A stretch of DNA of 64,000 nucleotides. Source: Mogibacterium sp. (GTDB lineage Bacteria > Bacillota > Clostridia > Peptostreptococcales > Anaerovoracaceae). Numbering within the stretch: position 1 is the stretch's first letter; each line of letters begins with the position of its first letter. Position numbers and translations under genes: made by a program. A model generated the notes under the pieces. The model was not told the origin of the DNA and did not search any database. It was given only the letters and a program-made list of their open reading frames with translations. The stretch covers positions 113,192 to 177,191 of the forward strand of contig JAFRCS010000017.1 in NCBI GenBank assembly GCA_017404265.1. Reading direction: 5' to 3'. Below, in pieces: positions 33,134 to 43,170 of this stretch.

Positions 33134-34894
33134 CTATTCGTGGTCTGCATTCACCTTGCGTGCTACATACGTTGTGTGCAGCACTTCGTGAGCCTTGTGG
33201 CTTCCATATGATCCGAAGTATTCGTCATAGATAGCCTTGATGCTTGGGTTCTCATGCGATCTTCTAAGAGGTCTTGCCGCGTCGAGATCGTAGAGGCCCT
33301 TAGCTCTTACTTCACGTACGTCGATGAAGTTCTTGATCTTAGCCGGTACGTGTGGCTGTCCGCCGCCGTTTACGCAGCCGCCAGGGCAAGCCATGATTTC
33401 GATGAATGTGTAATTCTTCTCGCCTGACTTGACCATCTCAAGTACTTTACGCGCGTTTGCAAGGCCGGAAGCTACGGCAACGCTTACTTCGAGGTCGCCT
33501 ACCTTGTAGCTTGCTTCCTTTACGCCCTCAACTCCGCGGACATCCTGGAACTCGAGGAGATCCTTACCGAGCTGTTTGCCTGTGATCCATTCAACGGCTG
33601 TTCTGAGAGCAGCTTCCATAACTCCGCCTGTCGCTCCGAAGATGACGGCAGCGCCTGTGCTTTCGCCCAGAGGATCATCATATGGCTCATCCGGCAGGTT
33701 GACGAAATCGATACCGGCTTCGTTGATGAGTCTGCCGAGTTCTCTTGTTGTCAGAGCGTAATCCACATCAGGTACTCCTGCCGCGGACTGATCTTCTCTG
33801 CCGCACTCGAACTTCTTTGCTGTACATGGCATGATCGATACGGAAACGATGTCCTTAGGATCGATGCCCTTCTTCTCAGCCCAGAACGTCTTGACTACGC
33901 CGCCGAACATCTGCTGAGGCGACTTGCAGGACGATACGTTAGGGAGAAGTTCAGGATAGTAGTGCTCGATGAACTTGATCCATCCCGGTGAGCAGGATGT
34001 GATCATCGGGAGTACTCCGCCCTTTGTAACTCTCTCGATGAGCTCGTTTGCTTCCTCAACGATCGTGAGGTCAGCAGAGAAGTTGGTGTCGAATACAGCG
34101 TCGAATCCGAGTCTTCTCATTCCGGCTGCCATCTTGCCTTCTACCTCAGCGCCGATCGGCATGCCGAAGCATTCGCCGAGTCCGACTCTTACCGAAGGAG
34201 CAGCCTGAACTACTACTGTCTTCGAAGGATCCGCGAGAGCAGCCTTTACAGCAGCCGTTGCATCCTGCTCATGCAGAGCGCCGACCGGACATGCAACGAT
34301 GCACTGTCCGCAGTTTACGCAGCTTGTCTCAGCGAGAGGAAGTTCGAACGCGCTTCCGATGTGGGTAGCGAATCCTCTGTCATTGGCGCCGATAACGCCG
34401 ATGCTCTGATACTTCTCGCATGCAGCTGTACATCTTCTGCAGAGGATGCACTTGTTGTTGTCTCTTACTATGGAAGCAGAAGAAGCATCAATTGCGAAGT
34501 CATTCTTAACGCCTTCATAGTAGTCTGTCTTCTCAACGCCGTAGCGTTTGCAGAGAGCCTGGAGTTCGCAGTCTGTGGATCTTACGCAGCCGAGGCAGTC
34601 CTGATCGTGATCGGACAGGATCAGCTGAAGAGTCTTACGCCTGTAATCCTTGATCTTCTCTGTGTTGGTATAAGCTACCATACCGTCTGTGCATGGATAT
34701 ACGCAGGCAGCGACGAGAGCTCTCGCTCCTACTACCTCGCATACGCATATTCTGCAGGCACCGATCTCATTGATGTCTCTCAGATAGCACAGTGTAGGGA
34801 TGTCTATGCCGGCTTTATGAGCCGCATCCAGTAAGGTGGAACCTTCCGGAACAGTTACGGTAATGTTATCAACCGTTACTTTGATATCTGCCAT
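33134..34894 (-). CDS. hydA: [FeFe] hydrogenase catalytic subunit (HydA of HydABC)
   Basis: H2 production from NADH and reduced ferredoxin, or the reverse, in a cytosolic electron-confurcating complex. 586 residues: N-terminal [2Fe-2S] domain (CxxxxxxxxxxCRIC...C), His-Cys3 cluster (DHDQDCLGC...C), two [4Fe-4S] motifs (CILCRRCTAAC, CVNCGQCIVAC), and H-cluster signatures TSCSPGW, MPCTAKKFE and MACPGGCVNGGG. C-terminal small-subunit domain ends near YFGSYGSHKAHEVLHTTY. Start ATG 34894 has GGAGG 8 nt upstream; a GTG three codons earlier is less likely. Confidence 0.96.
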   Translation of the reverse strand: MADIKVTVDNITVTVPEGSTLLDAAHKAGIDIPTLCYLRDINEIGACRICVCEVVGARALVAACVYPCTDGMVAYTNTEKIKDYRRKTLQLILSDHDQDCLGCVRSTDCELQALCKRYGVEKTDYYEGVKNDFAIDASSASIVRDNNKCILCRRCTAACEKYQSIGVIGANDRGFATHIGSAFELPLAETSCVNCGQCIVACPVGALHEQDATAAVKAALADPSKTVVVQAAPSVRVGLGECFGMPIGAEVEGKMAAGMRRLGFDAVFDTNFSADLTIVEEANELIERVTKGGVLPMITSCSPGWIKFIEHYYPELLPNVSSCKSPQQMFGGVVKTFWAEKKGIDPKDIVSVSIMPCTAKKFECGREDQSAAGVPDVDYALTTRELGRLINEAGIDFVNLPDEPYDDPLGESTGAAVIFGATGGVMEAALRTAVEWITGKQLGKDLLEFQDVRGVEGVKEASYKVGDLEVSVAVASGLANARKVLEMVKSGEKNYTFIEIMACPGGCVNGGGQPHVPAKIKNFIDVREVRAKGLYDLDAARPLRRSHENPSIKAIYDEYFGSYGSHKAHEVLHTTYVARKVNADHE

Positions 34895-34909
34895 TGTGTT
34901 CACCTCCCC

Positions 34910-36787
34910 TTACTTTCTGCTTATTGCACCGAATGCGCAGTTCTCCATGCAGGCACCGCACTTGATGCACTTAGCCGGATCAATAACGTGTGGCTGCTTG
35001 ACAGCGCCGCTGATGGCGCCGACCGGGCAGTTGCGGGCGCACTTTGTGCAGCCCTTGCACTTCTCAGGATCGATCACATAATTGAGCAGAGCCTTGCAGA
35101 CGCCTGCCGGGCATCTCTTTTCAATGATGTGAGCTTCATACTCATCTCTGAAGTGCTCGATCGTCGAGAGGATAGGGTTAGGTGCTGTCTGACCGAGTCC
35201 GCAGAGAGCGTTGGCCTGAATGTAGTGAGCCAGCTCATCCAGCTTGTCGAGGTCTTCGATCTCACCTCTGCCTGCCGAAATCTTCTCGAGGATCTCGAGC
35301 ATGCGCTTTGTGCCGATACGGCACGGTGTGCACTTTCCGCAGGATTCGCTTACCGTGAATCCGAGGTAGAACTTAGCGATATCTACCATGCAGTTGTCCT
35401 CGTCGAGTACGATCATTCCGCCGGATCCCATCATTGAGCCGATGGCCTTGAGTGATTCGTAGTCGATAGGAACGTCATAGGACTTGGCAGGGATGCATCC
35501 GCCGGAAGGTCCGCCTGTCTGAGCAGCCTTGAACTTCTTTCCGTTCGGAACTCCGCCGCCGATCTCCTCTACTACCTGTCTCAGAGTAGCTCCCATAGGA
35601 ACCTCTACGAGACCTGTGTTGTTTACCTTGCCGCCGAGAGCGAATACCTTGGTACCCTTTGATGTCTCTGTGCCGTACTGGTTGAACCAGCTTGCGCCAT
35701 TGAGGATGATCTGAGGGATGTTGGCATATGTCTCAACGTTGTTCAGAACTGTAGGCTGTGCGAACAGTCCCTTTACAGCCGGGAACGGAGGACGTGGACG
35801 AGGCTCGCCTCTGTTGCCCTCGATGGAGGTCATCAGAGCGGTTTCCTCACCGCATACGAACGCTCCTGCTCCGAGTCTCAGGTCGACGTCGAAGTCGAAT
35901 CCCGATCCGAAAATGTTCTTTCCGAGTACGCCGTAGTCTCTTGCCTGATCGAGAGCGATCTTAAGTCTGTCTACAGCGATAGGATACTCAGCTCTTACGT
36001 AGATGTAGCCCTGGTTTGCTCCGATAGCATAGCCTGCGATAGCCATGGCTTCGAGTACCGAATGCGGGTCTCCTTCAAGGATGGATCTGTCCATGAACGC
36101 GCCCGGGTCGCCTTCGTCAGCGTTGCAGGCTACGAACTTCTGGACTTCTCCCCTGTTTGCGGATGCGAACATCCACTTCTTACCTGTCGGGAATCCGCCG
36201 CCTCCACGGCCTCTGAGTCCCGAATCGACAACTTCCTTGATGACGTCGTCCGGAGTCATCTCCTTGAGCGCCTTGGCAAGAGCCATATAGCCGTCTCTTG
36301 CGATGTACTCGTCGATGTCTTCAGGGTCGATCTTGCCGCAGTTGCGGAGAGCCATTCTCAGCTGATCCTTATAGAACGGAGAATCAACATAGTGGATCTT
36401 TTCGCCGCTTGGAAGCTCTTCCATCATGAGGTACTCTTCCACAGGTACTCCGCGGAGAATGTGCTCATTGAAGATCTTCTCGACCATGTCAGGCTTTACT
36501 TCCTGATAGAATACGTTGCCCGGATGGACTACCATGATAGGTCCCTTTGCGCAGAGTCCCTGGCAGCCCGTCTGGATGATCTGGATATCGTCCTTCTTGC
36601 CGGCAGCGTCGATCAGCTTATTGAGTTCGTCCATGACCTCAACGCTGTGGTTCGACTGACAGCCTGTACCTCCGCAAACGAGGACGTAGGTCTTGACGGC
36701 TGCTTCAGCTGTGTCAGGATTGAATCTGATGTCGATCTGACCGCCCTTTGCCGCCTTGATGTCTTTTAAATCTTGCAGTGTTTTCAT
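34910..36787 (-). CDS. hydB: NADH-binding flavoprotein subunit (HydB, NuoF-like)
   Basis: Binds NAD(H) and FMN and is the presumed site of electron confurcation. 625 residues: N-terminal thioredoxin-like [2Fe-2S] domain (CGGTGCQ...CQGLC), NuoF core with GRGGGGFPTGKKW and GAGAFVCGEETAL, ESCGKCTPCRIG for an iron-sulfur cluster, then a C-terminal two-cluster ferredoxin (CKGCTKCARNCP, CIKCGACMENC). GGAGGG SD 7 nt before ATG. Lies between hydC and hydA. Confidence 0.96.
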   Translation of the reverse strand: MKTLQDLKDIKAAKGGQIDIRFNPDTAEAAVKTYVLVCGGTGCQSNHSVEVMDELNKLIDAAGKKDDIQIIQTGCQGLCAKGPIMVVHPGNVFYQEVKPDMVEKIFNEHILRGVPVEEYLMMEELPSGEKIHYVDSPFYKDQLRMALRNCGKIDPEDIDEYIARDGYMALAKALKEMTPDDVIKEVVDSGLRGRGGGGFPTGKKWMFASANRGEVQKFVACNADEGDPGAFMDRSILEGDPHSVLEAMAIAGYAIGANQGYIYVRAEYPIAVDRLKIALDQARDYGVLGKNIFGSGFDFDVDLRLGAGAFVCGEETALMTSIEGNRGEPRPRPPFPAVKGLFAQPTVLNNVETYANIPQIILNGASWFNQYGTETSKGTKVFALGGKVNNTGLVEVPMGATLRQVVEEIGGGVPNGKKFKAAQTGGPSGGCIPAKSYDVPIDYESLKAIGSMMGSGGMIVLDEDNCMVDIAKFYLGFTVSESCGKCTPCRIGTKRMLEILEKISAGRGEIEDLDKLDELAHYIQANALCGLGQTAPNPILSTIEHFRDEYEAHIIEKRCPAGVCKALLNYVIDPEKCKGCTKCARNCPVGAISGAVKQPHVIDPAKCIKCGACMENCAFGAISRK

Positions 36788-36807
36788 GACGTGCCCTCCA
36801 TTATGCG

Positions 36808-37296
36808 TTATTCGTATTTGGCAAGGATGCCCTCAACTCTGTCAGGTGTCATCTTGCCATATACATCTCCGGCAACGATCATAACAGGTGCAAGTCCGCA
36901 TGCTCCGACGCAGCGGCAAACCTCAAGCGAGAACTTGCCGTCCGGGGTGCAATCGCCGTCTCCGATGCCGAGGATCTTTTCGACTTCCTCGAGGACTTTG
37001 CCCGCGCCTTTGACATAGCAGGCCGTGCCGAGACATACGGCGACGATATACTTGCCCTTTGGCGACATCGAGAACTGTGCATAGAAAGTAGCTACACCGT
37101 AAATCTTTTCGATCGGAATGCCTGTTTCATCGGAAATGATCTTCTGTACCTGGTAAGGAAGGTATCCGTAGATCTCCTGAGCCTCCTGCATGATAGGCAT
37201 CAGGGCTCCCTTCATTCCCTTGTACTTCGCGATCACTTCGAGAAGCTTAGCTTCCTGATCTTTAGTTCCTTTGAAAGGAACGCTTGATACTTTCAT
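36808..37296 (-). CDS. hydC: [2Fe-2S] subunit (HydC, NuoE-like)
   Basis: 162-residue thioredoxin-like ferredoxin subunit. Cluster ligands CLGTACYVKG and CRCVGACGLAP; helical N-terminus with GALMPIMQEAQEIYGYLP. First gene of the hydC-hydB-hydA operon, the standard order of electron-bifurcating hydrogenases. AGGAGG SD 9 nt before ATG. Confidence 0.96.
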   Translation of the reverse strand: MKVSSVPFKGTKDQEAKLLEVIAKYKGMKGALMPIMQEAQEIYGYLPYQVQKIISDETGIPIEKIYGVATFYAQFSMSPKGKYIVAVCLGTACYVKGAGKVLEEVEKILGIGDGDCTPDGKFSLEVCRCVGACGLAPVMIVAGDVYGKMTPDRVEGILAKYE

Positions 37297-37392
37297 CTGC
37301 TAGTGCCTCCTTCGTTATCTCTTAATTCCTACAAACTTAATGGGAAATACCTTATTTTTCAACGTTTTCAGGGCATACCCCACCTCGATATC

Positions 37393-37421
37393 ATTTTACA
37401 TTATTCAGCATAAATGGGCAA
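37393..37421 (-). promoter_or_regulatory. Promoter of hydCBA
   Basis: Minus strand TTGCCC (37416-37421), 17-bp spacer, TG-extended TAAAAT (37393-37398). Leader about 90 nt. A TTGTTAA half-site resembling a Rex operator lies just upstream (37430-37436) but its second arm is degenerate. Confidence 0.7.
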
Positions 37422-37497
37422 CCGAAACTTTGTTAATTTTTTATCGGAAACCGCTTTTTTGCTTTCCGTTTCGTTATGCTTCTCCTGCCCTCGGATG

Positions 37498-37506
37498 TGC
37501 TATAAT
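37498..37506 (+). promoter_or_regulatory. Extended -10 of the S66 peptidase gene
   Basis: TGCTATAAT ends at 37506, about 40 nt before the chosen ATG. No convincing -35. Confidence 0.55.
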
Positions 37507-37546
37507 ACCCTAGTCAAAATAAGTGAATGAGGAGAAAAAGCCAAAG

Positions 37547-38569
37547 ATGATTTACCCTGATTTCCCAAAAGAAGGTTCATATATAGGAATATGCGCGCCG
37601 AGCGCCGGAGTCGGCTCCAAGCTGGATTCATTCGACATGTCCCTTGAGATACTCGAGCAGACAGGTCTGATCCCGGTCGAGACCGAAAGTGTGAGGAATG
37701 ACGACTGCCCTTCCGCTCCTGCTTTTATACGTGGCGCGGAATTCAACGAGCTGTTTGAGGATGATGACATCGACATGGTCGTATGTGCCGCGGGCGGCGA
37801 TTACACTGTGGAGATGCTGCCGTATATCGATGGAGAACTTGTGAGAGATCACCCGAAATGGTTCTGCGGCTATTCCGACCCTACAGCCATCATGATGTAC
37901 CTCACCACCGTATGTGATATCGCTACTATATACGGAGTCAACGCGGGCGCCTGGGACTGGGTACCGCTTCACGAGTTCCATTTCAAAGCCCTCTCCGTGC
38001 TTTTCGGAGACCTTCCGGTCCAGCACTCCTACGAGATGTACAACTCGACAGGATTCAACGAAGAAACCGAGTCATATGACATGGATGCTCCTGTGGAATG
38101 GCTCCTCTTCAGGGGAAACGGCAGCGGCGAACTCGATGAGGGATACGCTCTTGACGTTACAGGCAGGCTTATAGGCGGCTGCATAGATGTCATAGATGAG
38201 GTCATAGGCACCCCTTATGAGGATCTTAGCGGTTTTGTCGAGAAATATAAGGATGACGGATTCATCTGGTTCTTTGATAACTTTGAGCTGACCCCGATGG
38301 GACTCATGTACTCCATGAACAGACTGAAGCAGATGGGAATGTTTGATCATGCCCGCGCTGTGGTTTTTGGCCGTACCTGCTTTACGGGAGACGCGTCTGA
38401 CGGGGATTACCTTGAGCAGCTCGAAAGAGTATTCGGCGGCATGGACGTTCCGGTCATATGGAACGCTGACGTAGGCCACACCAGACCTTCGTTCACTCTC
38501 GTGAACGGAGCCATGGGACACCTTGAATTCGAGGACGGCTACGCAGAACTCAGCATGGAATTGAGATAA
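37547..38569 (+). CDS. S66 family serine peptidase (LD-carboxypeptidase/MccF-like)
   Basis: 340 residues. N-terminal GICAPSAG, nucleophile Ser in the CGYSDPTA elbow, and the C-terminal VGHTRPSFTLVNGA with the catalytic His; the Glu of the Ser-Glu-His triad lies between. LdcA-type members cut the LD bond of murein tetrapeptides; MccF-type members cleave amide bonds of microcin C-like acyl-nucleotides. The long insert before the Glu region favours the MccF branch, but the role is open. ATG 37547 has GAGGAG 12 nt upstream; an in-frame GTG at 37523 without SD is the alternative. Confidence 0.88.
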   Translation: MIYPDFPKEGSYIGICAPSAGVGSKLDSFDMSLEILEQTGLIPVETESVRNDDCPSAPAFIRGAEFNELFEDDDIDMVVCAAGGDYTVEMLPYIDGELVRDHPKWFCGYSDPTAIMMYLTTVCDIATIYGVNAGAWDWVPLHEFHFKALSVLFGDLPVQHSYEMYNSTGFNEETESYDMDAPVEWLLFRGNGSGELDEGYALDVTGRLIGGCIDVIDEVIGTPYEDLSGFVEKYKDDGFIWFFDNFELTPMGLMYSMNRLKQMGMFDHARAVVFGRTCFTGDASDGDYLEQLERVFGGMDVPVIWNADVGHTRPSFTLVNGAMGHLEFEDGYAELSMELR

Positions 38570-38620
38570 CAAAAGACACGCTTCAGGGCATCATATCCCC
38601 GGAGCGTGTCTTTTGTTGTC
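38569..38620. terminator. Convergent bidirectional terminator
   Basis: Perfect 14-bp stem ACAAAAGACACGCT (38569-38582) with its complement (38603-38616) and a 20-nt loop. Lies between converging genes. Confidence 0.82.
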
Positions 38621-38626
38621 TTTACT

Positions 38627-40393
38627 CTACAGTGCTGCGGTCTCTTCTTTGAGCCACGCGGCAGTCTCTTCATCCAGAAGCGGTGTGAGAGTTTTTCTCA
38701 CCCATTCGTGGTATTTGTTGACATATGTGATCTCTTCATCCGTGAGGAGATCTTTTTTTATTGCCTTTCTTTCGTATGGAACACATGTGAGAGGCTCATT
38801 AACGATATTACCTTCTCCGTCATCTCTGAAGACAATCAGGTTCTCTATCCTTACACCATGCGAGCCTTCCTTGTAAAAGCCCGGTTCGTTGGACATTATC
38901 ATGCCCGGCTGCAGTGGGACAGGCACTCTGTCCTTCTTTATGGTGATCGGTCCTTCATGGACACTCAGAACGTGTCCCACGCCGTGCGCTATGCCGTGAT
39001 TGAAGTCCAGACCCACCTCGTTCATAGGCGCCCGCGCAGCCTTGTCAATATCCACAGGATCGGAATCCGGCGTTATCTTATACGTTGCCAGCGCGATATG
39101 AGATTTCAGAACGTATGTATAGTGGCTTATCATCTCTTCAGTCAGAGGTCCGACCGCTACAGTCCTTGTGATATCAGTCGTTCCGTCATAGTATTGCCCT
39201 CCGGAATCAACAAGAAGGAAACCCGCCGGCTTTACCTCAGCGTCAGTCTCAGGAGTCGGAGAATAATGGATGATGGCGCCGTTTGGTCCGTATCCCGCTA
39301 TGGTTTCGAACGAGAGGTCGAAGCAATCTTCGCAGCTGAGTCTGTAGTTCTTCAGCTTTTCCGTTACGCCGAGCTCGGTCTTGGCTTCTGTTTCAGCTGT
39401 TTCCTTGAGCCACTTTATCATCTTTGTGACTGCAATCCCGTCCAGTATGTGTGCGTGACGCATCCCCGCTGTCTCAGTGTCATTCTTGATCATCTTCATA
39501 AGCGCGACCGGAGTCAGGGCTTCGTGTACAGCAGCACCTTCAGGTACGCTGTCATAAAGAGCACTGTTGCAGGTGGCCGGATCGAGCCAGAGCCTGCTTC
39601 CGGCAGGGACAGCCGCAACGTCGTTATAAATGTCGTCATAAGGCTTTAAATCAACGTATGAGAGCCTTTCAGGCAGTCCGTCAGGCAAAGTCCCGTCCAT
39701 CACGTACAGCCTTATGCTGTCGTTTGTCAGCAGTATGAACGCAAAGAACACAGGAGTGTAAAGGACATCTGATGCGCGCAGGTTCATGAGCCATGCGCAT
39801 TCCATGAGATCCGCGATGAGCAGATGGCTTGCGCCCTGCTTTCTCATCTCCTCTCTTACCGCCGCTATCTTGTCCGCGGTATCTATGCCCGCGCTGCTCA
39901 ACGGAAGTTCCCACGCCTTTGTAGGCTTTATCTCCGGCCTGTCCTTCCAGACCTCTCCTCCAAGGTCTTTTCCGGTGGAGAAAGATGCCTTGCAGCCCGC
40001 TTCTTCAAGTTTTTCCTTCAGCTTCCTTGTGAATCCTGACGGCACTACCCTGCCGTCAAATCCTATTACGAAGCCGTTCTTTTTCCCTGCCTCTGCAAGC
40101 AGGAATTCCTCGATCGCCGGGACCCCCTCTTCGCCCATCTTCATGAGCTCAATGCCGCTTCCCTCAAGTTGTTTGGATGCCTGCAGGAAGTATCTGCCGT
40201 CTGTCCAGAGCCATGCTCCTTCTGCCGTGACCAGCAGATCTCCGGCAGATCCGGTAAATCCGCTCAAAAACGCGCGCGTTCTGAAGAACGCGTTGACGTA
40301 TTCCGATCCATGAAAATCTCCGGACGGCACATAATATGCGTCTATGCCGTCCGAAGCCATGAGTTTTCTTAATTCAACTATTTCTTTTCTCAT
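38627..40393 (-). CDS. Xaa-Pro aminopeptidase (long M24 form)
   Basis: Removes N-terminal residues followed by proline. 588 residues, the long form with two creatinase-like N-terminal domains before the M24 catalytic domain. Metal ligands: VDSGGQYYDGTTDITRT (two Asp), HGVGHVLSVHEGP (His), MSNEPGFY and RIENL (Glu). The start is ATG 40393, 28 nt after the pgi stop; the frame remains open into pgi but that part is unrelated. SD weak. Confidence 0.93.
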   Translation of the reverse strand: MRKEIVELRKLMASDGIDAYYVPSGDFHGSEYVNAFFRTRAFLSGFTGSAGDLLVTAEGAWLWTDGRYFLQASKQLEGSGIELMKMGEEGVPAIEEFLLAEAGKKNGFVIGFDGRVVPSGFTRKLKEKLEEAGCKASFSTGKDLGGEVWKDRPEIKPTKAWELPLSSAGIDTADKIAAVREEMRKQGASHLLIADLMECAWLMNLRASDVLYTPVFFAFILLTNDSIRLYVMDGTLPDGLPERLSYVDLKPYDDIYNDVAAVPAGSRLWLDPATCNSALYDSVPEGAAVHEALTPVALMKMIKNDTETAGMRHAHILDGIAVTKMIKWLKETAETEAKTELGVTEKLKNYRLSCEDCFDLSFETIAGYGPNGAIIHYSPTPETDAEVKPAGFLLVDSGGQYYDGTTDITRTVAVGPLTEEMISHYTYVLKSHIALATYKITPDSDPVDIDKAARAPMNEVGLDFNHGIAHGVGHVLSVHEGPITIKKDRVPVPLQPGMIMSNEPGFYKEGSHGVRIENLIVFRDDGEGNIVNEPLTCVPYERKAIKKDLLTDEEITYVNKYHEWVRKTLTPLLDEETAAWLKEETAAL

Positions 40394-40421
40394 TTTTATC
40401 TTTCTTAACTGTAACTTTCTT

Positions 40422-41993
40422 TTAGATTTCAAACAGCGCGGCATATTCCGCGAGCGTTCCTTCCGTCTCGTGTGCCAGTACCCTCTTCGCAAGCACCTTT
40501 CCAAGCTGTACTCCTTCCTGGTCGAAACTGTTGAGGTTCCACAGGAAGCCCTGGAACATGATCTTGTTCTCAAAGTGCGCAAGCAGAGCGCCGAGTGACT
40601 CAGGTGTCAGCTGATCTCCGACAATGATGCTCGAAGGTCTGCCGCCGTCAAAGTTCTTGTTCAGGTTCTCGTCCTCCTTGCCGCAGGCAAATGCTACTAT
40701 CTGGGCGACTACGTTGGCACAGAGTTTCTTCTGGCTTGTGCTGCCCTGAATGTCCACATCTACTCCGAACTGGCTCTCTTTGAAGCCTATGAACTGCAGC
40801 GGGACTATGCTCTTGCCCTGATGCAGCAGCTGATAGAACGAGTGCTGGCCGTTCGTGCCCGGCTCTCCGAAGATCACAGGACCGGTCTTATAATCGACTG
40901 GCTCGCCAAAGCGGTTGACCGACTTGCCGTTTGATTCCATGTCAGCCTGCTGCAGATGCGCAGGAAACCTTGCGAGCGCCTGGGCATACGGAAGTACCGC
41001 TGTAGCCTCGTATCCGAGGATATTGCGCTCATACAAGCCGATAAGAGCATCCAGCATGGCTGCGTTCTGCATAGGATCATCGATCGCGGCCAGCTTGTCG
41101 GCTTCCGCCGCGCCTGCAAGGAAACGTTCGAATATTTCCGGTCCGAACGCGAGTGACAGCACAGCTCCGCCTACAGCCGATGAAGATGAGTATCTTCCTC
41201 CGATATGATCATCCATGAAGAACGCTGCGAGGTAATCGCTGCTCTTAGCCAGCGGAGAAGTCTCGCTTGTGACCGCAAGCATGTGCTTCGACGGGTCGAG
41301 TCCCGCTTCCTTAAGCGCGTTCTTTACGAAGGCTTCGTTGGTCAGTGTCTCAAGAGTCGTTCCCGACTTTGATACGAGTATGAACAGCGAATGAGCTACA
41401 TCAATAGACTTAAGAACGCTTACCGCGTCATCCGGGTCAACATTGCTTATGAACTTCGCGTCCATGAGGAGGCAGCCGTTTGTACGTGCCCAGTTTTCAA
41501 GCGCTATATAAATAGCGCGAGGGCCCAGGTCGCTTCCGCCTATGCCTATCTGAACAACGGTGGTGAACTTCTCTCCGTCAGCGTTCGTGATCTTGCCTTC
41601 ATGTACATTTTTCGCGAACTCAGCGATCTTAGCCTGCTCGCCCTTGTAGAATTCTCTCTTGTTGACTCCGTCCGCTATGACATCCTTTCCGAGCTGTCCG
41701 CGTGTCAGATGATGGAGCACGAGTCTCTTCTCTCCCGTGTTTATCATCGCGCCGTTATACAGCTCCTCGAACTTGCCTGTGAGATCGGACTCTTTGGCAA
41801 GTTCCGTCAGCATGCCCAGGACCTCGTCATCTACCTGCTTGGAGGCGAAATTATAAGCGAGTCCGCATGCCATAGGCACAGAGTACTTCTTTACGCGCTC
41901 CCCCGTCATGACCTTTTTGAGATCTACACGGTGCCCGGATGCTTCAAGAGTCTTATATGCTTTCAAAGTGTCTAAGTTTTTCCATTCAGCCAT
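40422..41993 (-). CDS. pgi: Glucose-6-phosphate isomerase
   Basis: Interconverts glucose-6-P and fructose-6-P. 523 residues. IGIGGSDLGPRA, SKSGTTLET for the phosphate site and GEPGTNGQHSFYQLLHQG with the catalytic His. SD GGAGG precedes the ATG. Grouped with galM upstream and the aminopeptidase downstream. Confidence 0.96.
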   Translation of the reverse strand: MAEWKNLDTLKAYKTLEASGHRVDLKKVMTGERVKKYSVPMACGLAYNFASKQVDDEVLGMLTELAKESDLTGKFEELYNGAMINTGEKRLVLHHLTRGQLGKDVIADGVNKREFYKGEQAKIAEFAKNVHEGKITNADGEKFTTVVQIGIGGSDLGPRAIYIALENWARTNGCLLMDAKFISNVDPDDAVSVLKSIDVAHSLFILVSKSGTTLETLTNEAFVKNALKEAGLDPSKHMLAVTSETSPLAKSSDYLAAFFMDDHIGGRYSSSSAVGGAVLSLAFGPEIFERFLAGAAEADKLAAIDDPMQNAAMLDALIGLYERNILGYEATAVLPYAQALARFPAHLQQADMESNGKSVNRFGEPVDYKTGPVIFGEPGTNGQHSFYQLLHQGKSIVPLQFIGFKESQFGVDVDIQGSTSQKKLCANVVAQIVAFACGKEDENLNKNFDGGRPSSIIVGDQLTPESLGALLAHFENKIMFQGFLWNLNSFDQEGVQLGKVLAKRVLAHETEGTLAEYAALFEI

Positions 41994-42015
41994 TGTGATT
42001 CCTCCCGGTCTTACC

Positions 42016-43170
42016 CTAAATAGTACTGAATCTGTATATAGTTACGGATTTAAATTCTTCTCCAGCTCTTAGTATGCATGCATTGCGTACTTCCGGATCG
42101 CTGCTGTTTATGGCGTCCGGCCTGAACTGCGTCTCGAAGCATACAGCGCTGCGGTTCCTGTATGTGACATCGTCCTTTCCCGGCTCATTACCAAGGTTGT
42201 TGGCGGTATAGACCTGCATGTCAGTCATATCGGTCATTACATCCATCCTTATGCCGCTTTCCGATGAATACATGGAAGCTGCCCTTCTGAGCATGCCGCT
42301 TCCGGACTCCGGTTCATCTCCTGAAAGAACAAAATCGTGGTCGTATCCGCCGCCGTATCTTAGCTGCTCGTCATCCGCGTCGATATCCCTTCCAAGTGTC
42401 TTCTTTTTCCTGAAGTCGAAGGCTGTCCCCTCGACAGGCCTTGGCTCTCCGTATGGTATGAGCTTTGAGTTTACCGGCATATAGTGATCGGCGTTTATTT
42501 TGACTACATGGTCAAGTACGCTTCCGCTCTCATGTCCGTTGAGGTTGAAGTAACTGTGGTTTGTGAAACTCACAGGTGTATCGGCATTACAGACAGCCTT
42601 GTATTCTATCCTGAGTTCGCCGTTTCCCGGTAATGAGTATGTTACCTCAAGGTGAAGGTCCCCCGGGAAGCCCTGGCTCCCGTCCGGATCATCCAGGATG
42701 AATGTGATCTTGTCATCATGCAGCCCCCTTACGCCTCTAAGCGGGTCTTTATCGGAGATGCTCTCGGACGCGAACGCTGTCACGAAGTCGTTCTTTTTTA
42801 CGCTTGTGAATCCTACCTTTACTCCGAAGAGCCTGCTGTTGTAGAAGTCTCTGCCTCCGTGAAGACAGTTTGGACCGTCATTGGAACTGAGTTCATAGAC
42901 CCGCCCGTCCAGTTCAAAGCGCGCGTCCGCGATGCGGTTGGCGAAGCGGCCGACAGTAGCGCCTATGAATCCGCCGCCCTTTTCATAGCCTGCGGCATCA
43001 TCATGTCCCAGTACTACATCGCGGTACTCGCCGTCTCTGCCGGGTACTGCAAGGCTGACAAGAGCAGCGCCGTAGTCAGTGACTGCGGCGCGCATTGCAT
43101 CCGGCGACTCGAGTATGTAGAGGCCGGCTGTTCTGCCGTCCTCAAGCTGTCCGAATCTCATGGATCTCAT
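42016..43170 (-). CDS. galM: Aldose 1-epimerase (galactose mutarotase)
   Basis: Interconverts anomers of hexoses. 384 residues. Catalytic region TNHSYFNLNGH (His), FVLSGDEP and the late CFETQFRPDAINSSD (Glu). N-terminal GATVGRFANRI and NCLHGG. Start overlaps the kup stop (ATGA), so the sugar enzyme follows the K+ transporter; SD AGAGG fits the ATG at 43170. Confidence 0.93.
   Translation of the reverse strand: MRSMRFGQLEDGRTAGLYILESPDAMRAAVTDYGAALVSLAVPGRDGEYRDVVLGHDDAAGYEKGGGFIGATVGRFANRIADARFELDGRVYELSSNDGPNCLHGGRDFYNSRLFGVKVGFTSVKKNDFVTAFASESISDKDPLRGVRGLHDDKITFILDDPDGSQGFPGDLHLEVTYSLPGNGELRIEYKAVCNADTPVSFTNHSYFNLNGHESGSVLDHVVKINADHYMPVNSKLIPYGEPRPVEGTAFDFRKKKTLGRDIDADDEQLRYGGGYDHDFVLSGDEPESGSGMLRRAASMYSSESGIRMDVMTDMTDMQVYTANNLGNEPGKDDVTYRNRSAVCFETQFRPDAINSSDPEVRNACILRAGEEFKSVTIYRFSTI

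Noticed and set aside
37430..37447. Rex operator (TTGTTAA-N4-TTAACAA) before hydCBA
   Set aside because: Only the first arm matches; the second reads TTATCGG. Kept as a half-site remark only.
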